From Cellulomonas sp. (GTDB lineage Bacteria; Actinomycetota; Actinomycetes; Actinomycetales; Cellulomonadaceae), in NCBI GenBank assembly GCA_022013895.1, contig JAKLPK010000131.1, positions 1-43,916 of the forward strand: 43,916 nt of DNA, in the 5' to 3' direction. The notes under the pieces were generated by a model, which was not told where the DNA came from, made no database searches, and worked only from the letters and a program-made list of their open reading frames with translations. The position numbers and the translations under genes were made by a program. Below are positions 42,121 through 43,916 of the stretch, one piece after another; position 1 is the stretch's first letter, and each line of letters opens with the position of its first letter.

Positions 42121-43763
42121 ACGACGGGCCACTGATCGTCCAGTCGGACTCGACCCTGCTGCTGGAGGTCGCGCACGAGCTGGCCGACGAGTGCCGCAAG
42201 GCCGTCGCACCGTTCGCCGAGCTGGAGCGGGCGCCCGAGCACGTGCACACCTACCGGCTGACCCCGTTGGGCCTGTGGAACGCACGCGCCGCAGGGCACG
42301 ACGCCGAGCAGGTGGTCGATGTGCTCCTCAAGTACAGCCGCTACCCGGTGCCGCACGCCCTGCTGGTCCAGGTGGCCGAGACGATGGACCGCTACGGGCG
42401 GCTCCAGCTGATCGACGACCCGGTGCACGGGCTGGTGCTGCACGCGGTCGACCCGGCGGTGCTGGTCGAGGTGATGCGCAGCGCCCGCACGAAGGGTCTG
42501 CTGGGCGAGCGCATCGACTCCTCCGATGTCGCTGTGCACCCCTCCCAGCGCGGGCACCTCAAGCAGGTCCTGGTCAAGCTCGGCTGGCCCGCGGAGGACC
42601 TGGCCGGGTACGTGGACGGTGAGGCGCACCCGATCGCACTGCGCGAGGACGGCTGGCACCTGCGGCCGTACCAGCAGCATGCGGTCGACACGTTCTTCCA
42701 CGGCGGTTCGGGCGTCGTGGTGCTGCCCTGCGGGGCCGGCAAGACGCTCGTCGGGGCGGGTGCCATGGCCCGGTCCAAGACGACCACGCTCATCCTGGTG
42801 ACGAACACCGTGAGCGCCCGGCAGTGGCGTGACGAGCTGCTGGCCCGCACCACCCTCACCGAGGACGAGATCGGCGAGTACTCCGGTGCCCGCAAGCAGG
42901 TGCGCCCGGTGACCATCGCCACCTACCAGGTGCTCACCACCAAGCGGAAGGGCGTCTACACGCACCTCGAGCTGCTGGACGCCCGCGACTGGGGCCTCAT
43001 CCTCTACGACGAGGTGCACCTGCTCCCGGCCCCGGTGTTCCGGATGACGGCCGACCTCCAGGCCCGGCGCCGCCTGGGTCTGACCGCGACGCTGGTCCGC
43101 GAGGACGGCCGCGAGGACGAGGTGTTCTCCCTCATCGGCCCCAAGCGGTACGACGCCCCGTGGAAGGACATCGAGGCGCAGGGCTACATCGCCCCGGCCA
43201 CCTGCATCGAGGTCCGCCTCACCCTGCCCGACGACGCCCGGATGACCTACGCGACCGCCGAACCGGAGGACCGGTACCGCCTGGCGGCCACCGCACCGGG
43301 CAAGCTCGGCGTGGTCTCGCGTCTGGTCGCGGCCCATGCCGGTGCGCCGACGCTGGTCATCGGCCAGTACCTGGACCAGCTGCACGAGCTGGCCGAGCAC
43401 CTGGGCGCCGACCTCATCACCGGTGAGACCACGGTCCGCGAGCGCCAGCGCCTCTACGCGGCGTTCCGGACGGGCGAGATCAGCCTGCTCGTCGTGTCCA
43501 AGGTGGCGAACTTCTCGGTGGACCTGCCCGAGGCGAGTGTCGCGATCCAGGTCTCCGGTTCGTTCGGCTCGCGTCAGGAGGAGGCCCAGCGCCTCGGCCG
43601 GCTGCTGCGGCCCAAGTCCGACGGCCACGCCGCGACGTTCTACACCGTCGTCGCCCGGGACACCGTCGACCAGGAGTTCGCCGCCCACCGCCAGCGCTTC
43701 CTCGCCGAGCAGGGCTACGCCTACTCCATCATCGACGCCGAAGACCTCCGCCCCACCCCCTGA
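42117..43763 (+). CDS. DNA repair helicase XPB (Rad25/Ssl2 family)
   Basis: A superfamily 2 DNA helicase of 548 residues. Residues 1-180 are the damage-recognition-like N-terminal part (DGPLIVQSDSTLLLEVAHEL). The first RecA domain has LRPYQQHAVDTFFHGGSGVV, Walker A PCGAGKT at about 204-210, DEVH at about 298-301, and motif III GLTATLVREDGRE at about 321-333, which contains the RED motif of XPB. The second RecA domain has PTLVIGQYLDQLHELAEHLG, ISLLVVSKVANFSVDLPEAS and GSRQEEAQRLGRLLRPKSDG, the Arg-finger motif. Everything needed for ATP-driven unwinding is present. The GTG start overlaps the helicase-associated gene upstream. The role in nucleotide excision repair is known for the eukaryotic protein; the bacterial role is inferred. 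Confidence 0.95.
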   Translation: MNDGPLIVQSDSTLLLEVAHELADECRKAVAPFAELERAPEHVHTYRLTPLGLWNARAAGHDAEQVVDVLLKYSRYPVPHALLVQVAETMDRYGRLQLIDDPVHGLVLHAVDPAVLVEVMRSARTKGLLGERIDSSDVAVHPSQRGHLKQVLVKLGWPAEDLAGYVDGEAHPIALREDGWHLRPYQQHAVDTFFHGGSGVVVLPCGAGKTLVGAGAMARSKTTTLILVTNTVSARQWRDELLARTTLTEDEIGEYSGARKQVRPVTIATYQVLTTKRKGVYTHLELLDARDWGLILYDEVHLLPAPVFRMTADLQARRRLGLTATLVREDGREDEVFSLIGPKRYDAPWKDIEAQGYIAPATCIEVRLTLPDDARMTYATAEPEDRYRLAATAPGKLGVVSRLVAAHAGAPTLVIGQYLDQLHELAEHLGADLITGETTVRERQRLYAAFRTGEISLLVVSKVANFSVDLPEASVAIQVSGSFGSRQEEAQRLGRLLRPKSDGHAATFYTVVARDTVDQEFAAHRQRFLAEQGYAYSIIDAEDLRPTP

Positions 43764-43790
43764 CCCCCTCCCACCCCTCCCCCACCCCCC
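43751..43790 (-). other. G-quadruplex-forming tract after the XPB gene
   Basis: Seven C-tracts of three to six bases (43751-54, 56-60, 64-68, 70-72, 74-77, 79-83, 85-90) separated by one to three bases; the minus strand is therefore a string of G-tracts that meets the usual four-tract quadruplex rule several times over. It spans the XPB stop codon (43761-43763). From 43791 to the end of the window I see no gene. Confidence 0.6.
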
Positions 43791-43916
43791 AACCGCCACA
43801 GCCCGCAGCAGCTGGTCGCTCAGGAGCCCCTCCCCCGGCGTGTCGCTGCCCCGGGCGCCCAGTTCCGTTCCCCCGCCCCACTTGCTCACGTTTCCCGGCG
43901 AGCCGATGACCAGGGA

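Noticed and set aside
41376-43889. Long minus-strand open frame opposite the helicase pair
   Set aside because: The plus-strand frames contain all helicase motifs; the opposite frame has none and no ribosome site.

Overview
The window is a chromosomal segment from a very high-GC, motile actinobacterium. The gene set (flagellar genes, glf, DUF3027, a sacsin-type ATPase, a bacterial XPB helicase) and the strong G/C third-position bias fit a Cellulomonas-like member of the Micrococcales. That placement is inference; there is no rRNA gene here to confirm it. No insertion sequence, tRNA, CRISPR array or phage gene was seen.

Layout. (1) 1-8888, minus strand: a tightly coupled basal-body operon flgB-flgC-fliE-fliF-fliG-fliH-fliI-fliJ-(NlpC/P60 hydrolase)-fliK-flgD, with flgD cut by the window edge. 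Almost every stop overlaps the next start. (2) 9222-10528: two secreted proteins of unknown function. (3) 10684-13833, minus: fliC, a hairpin terminator, then fliD, fliS and a small helical protein. (4) 13947-20782, minus: four glycosyltransferase genes, one of them a three-domain enzyme of 1033 residues. (5) 20993-23519, plus: glf (UDP-galactopyranose mutase) and a degenerate EAL-HDOD protein. (6) 23725-24660, minus: the flagellar sigma factor of the FliA/WhiG family, facing a 356-base control region with a near-ideal CRP-type site. (7) 25017-29570, plus: flgN-flgK-flgL-fliW and a second degenerate EAL-HDOD gene. (8) 29660-36953: a small membrane protein, then on the minus strand a sacsin-like ATPase, DUF3027, cold-shock protein and two further EAL-HDOD genes. 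(9) 37077-43763: an M20 amidohydrolase with an MHS-type transporter (minus), and a helicase-associated protein with an XPB helicase (plus).

How it fits together. I find a recurring promoter of the form TCAN-N15/16-NCCGATNN, the sigma-28 pattern. It lies 37-75 bases before flgB, fliC, flgN, two glycosyltransferase genes, glf, and three of the four EAL-HDOD genes (two sites have one mismatch in a core element, and one of these is weak). This suggests that the sigma factor encoded here drives filament genes, a probable filament-glycosylation island and a set of c-di-GMP-type signalling proteins as one regulon. The strongest leads are this regulon, the four EAL-HDOD paralogues in two pairs, the fused glycosyltransferase and its C-terminal module shared with a neighbour, and the peptidoglycan hydrolase inside the basal-body operon.
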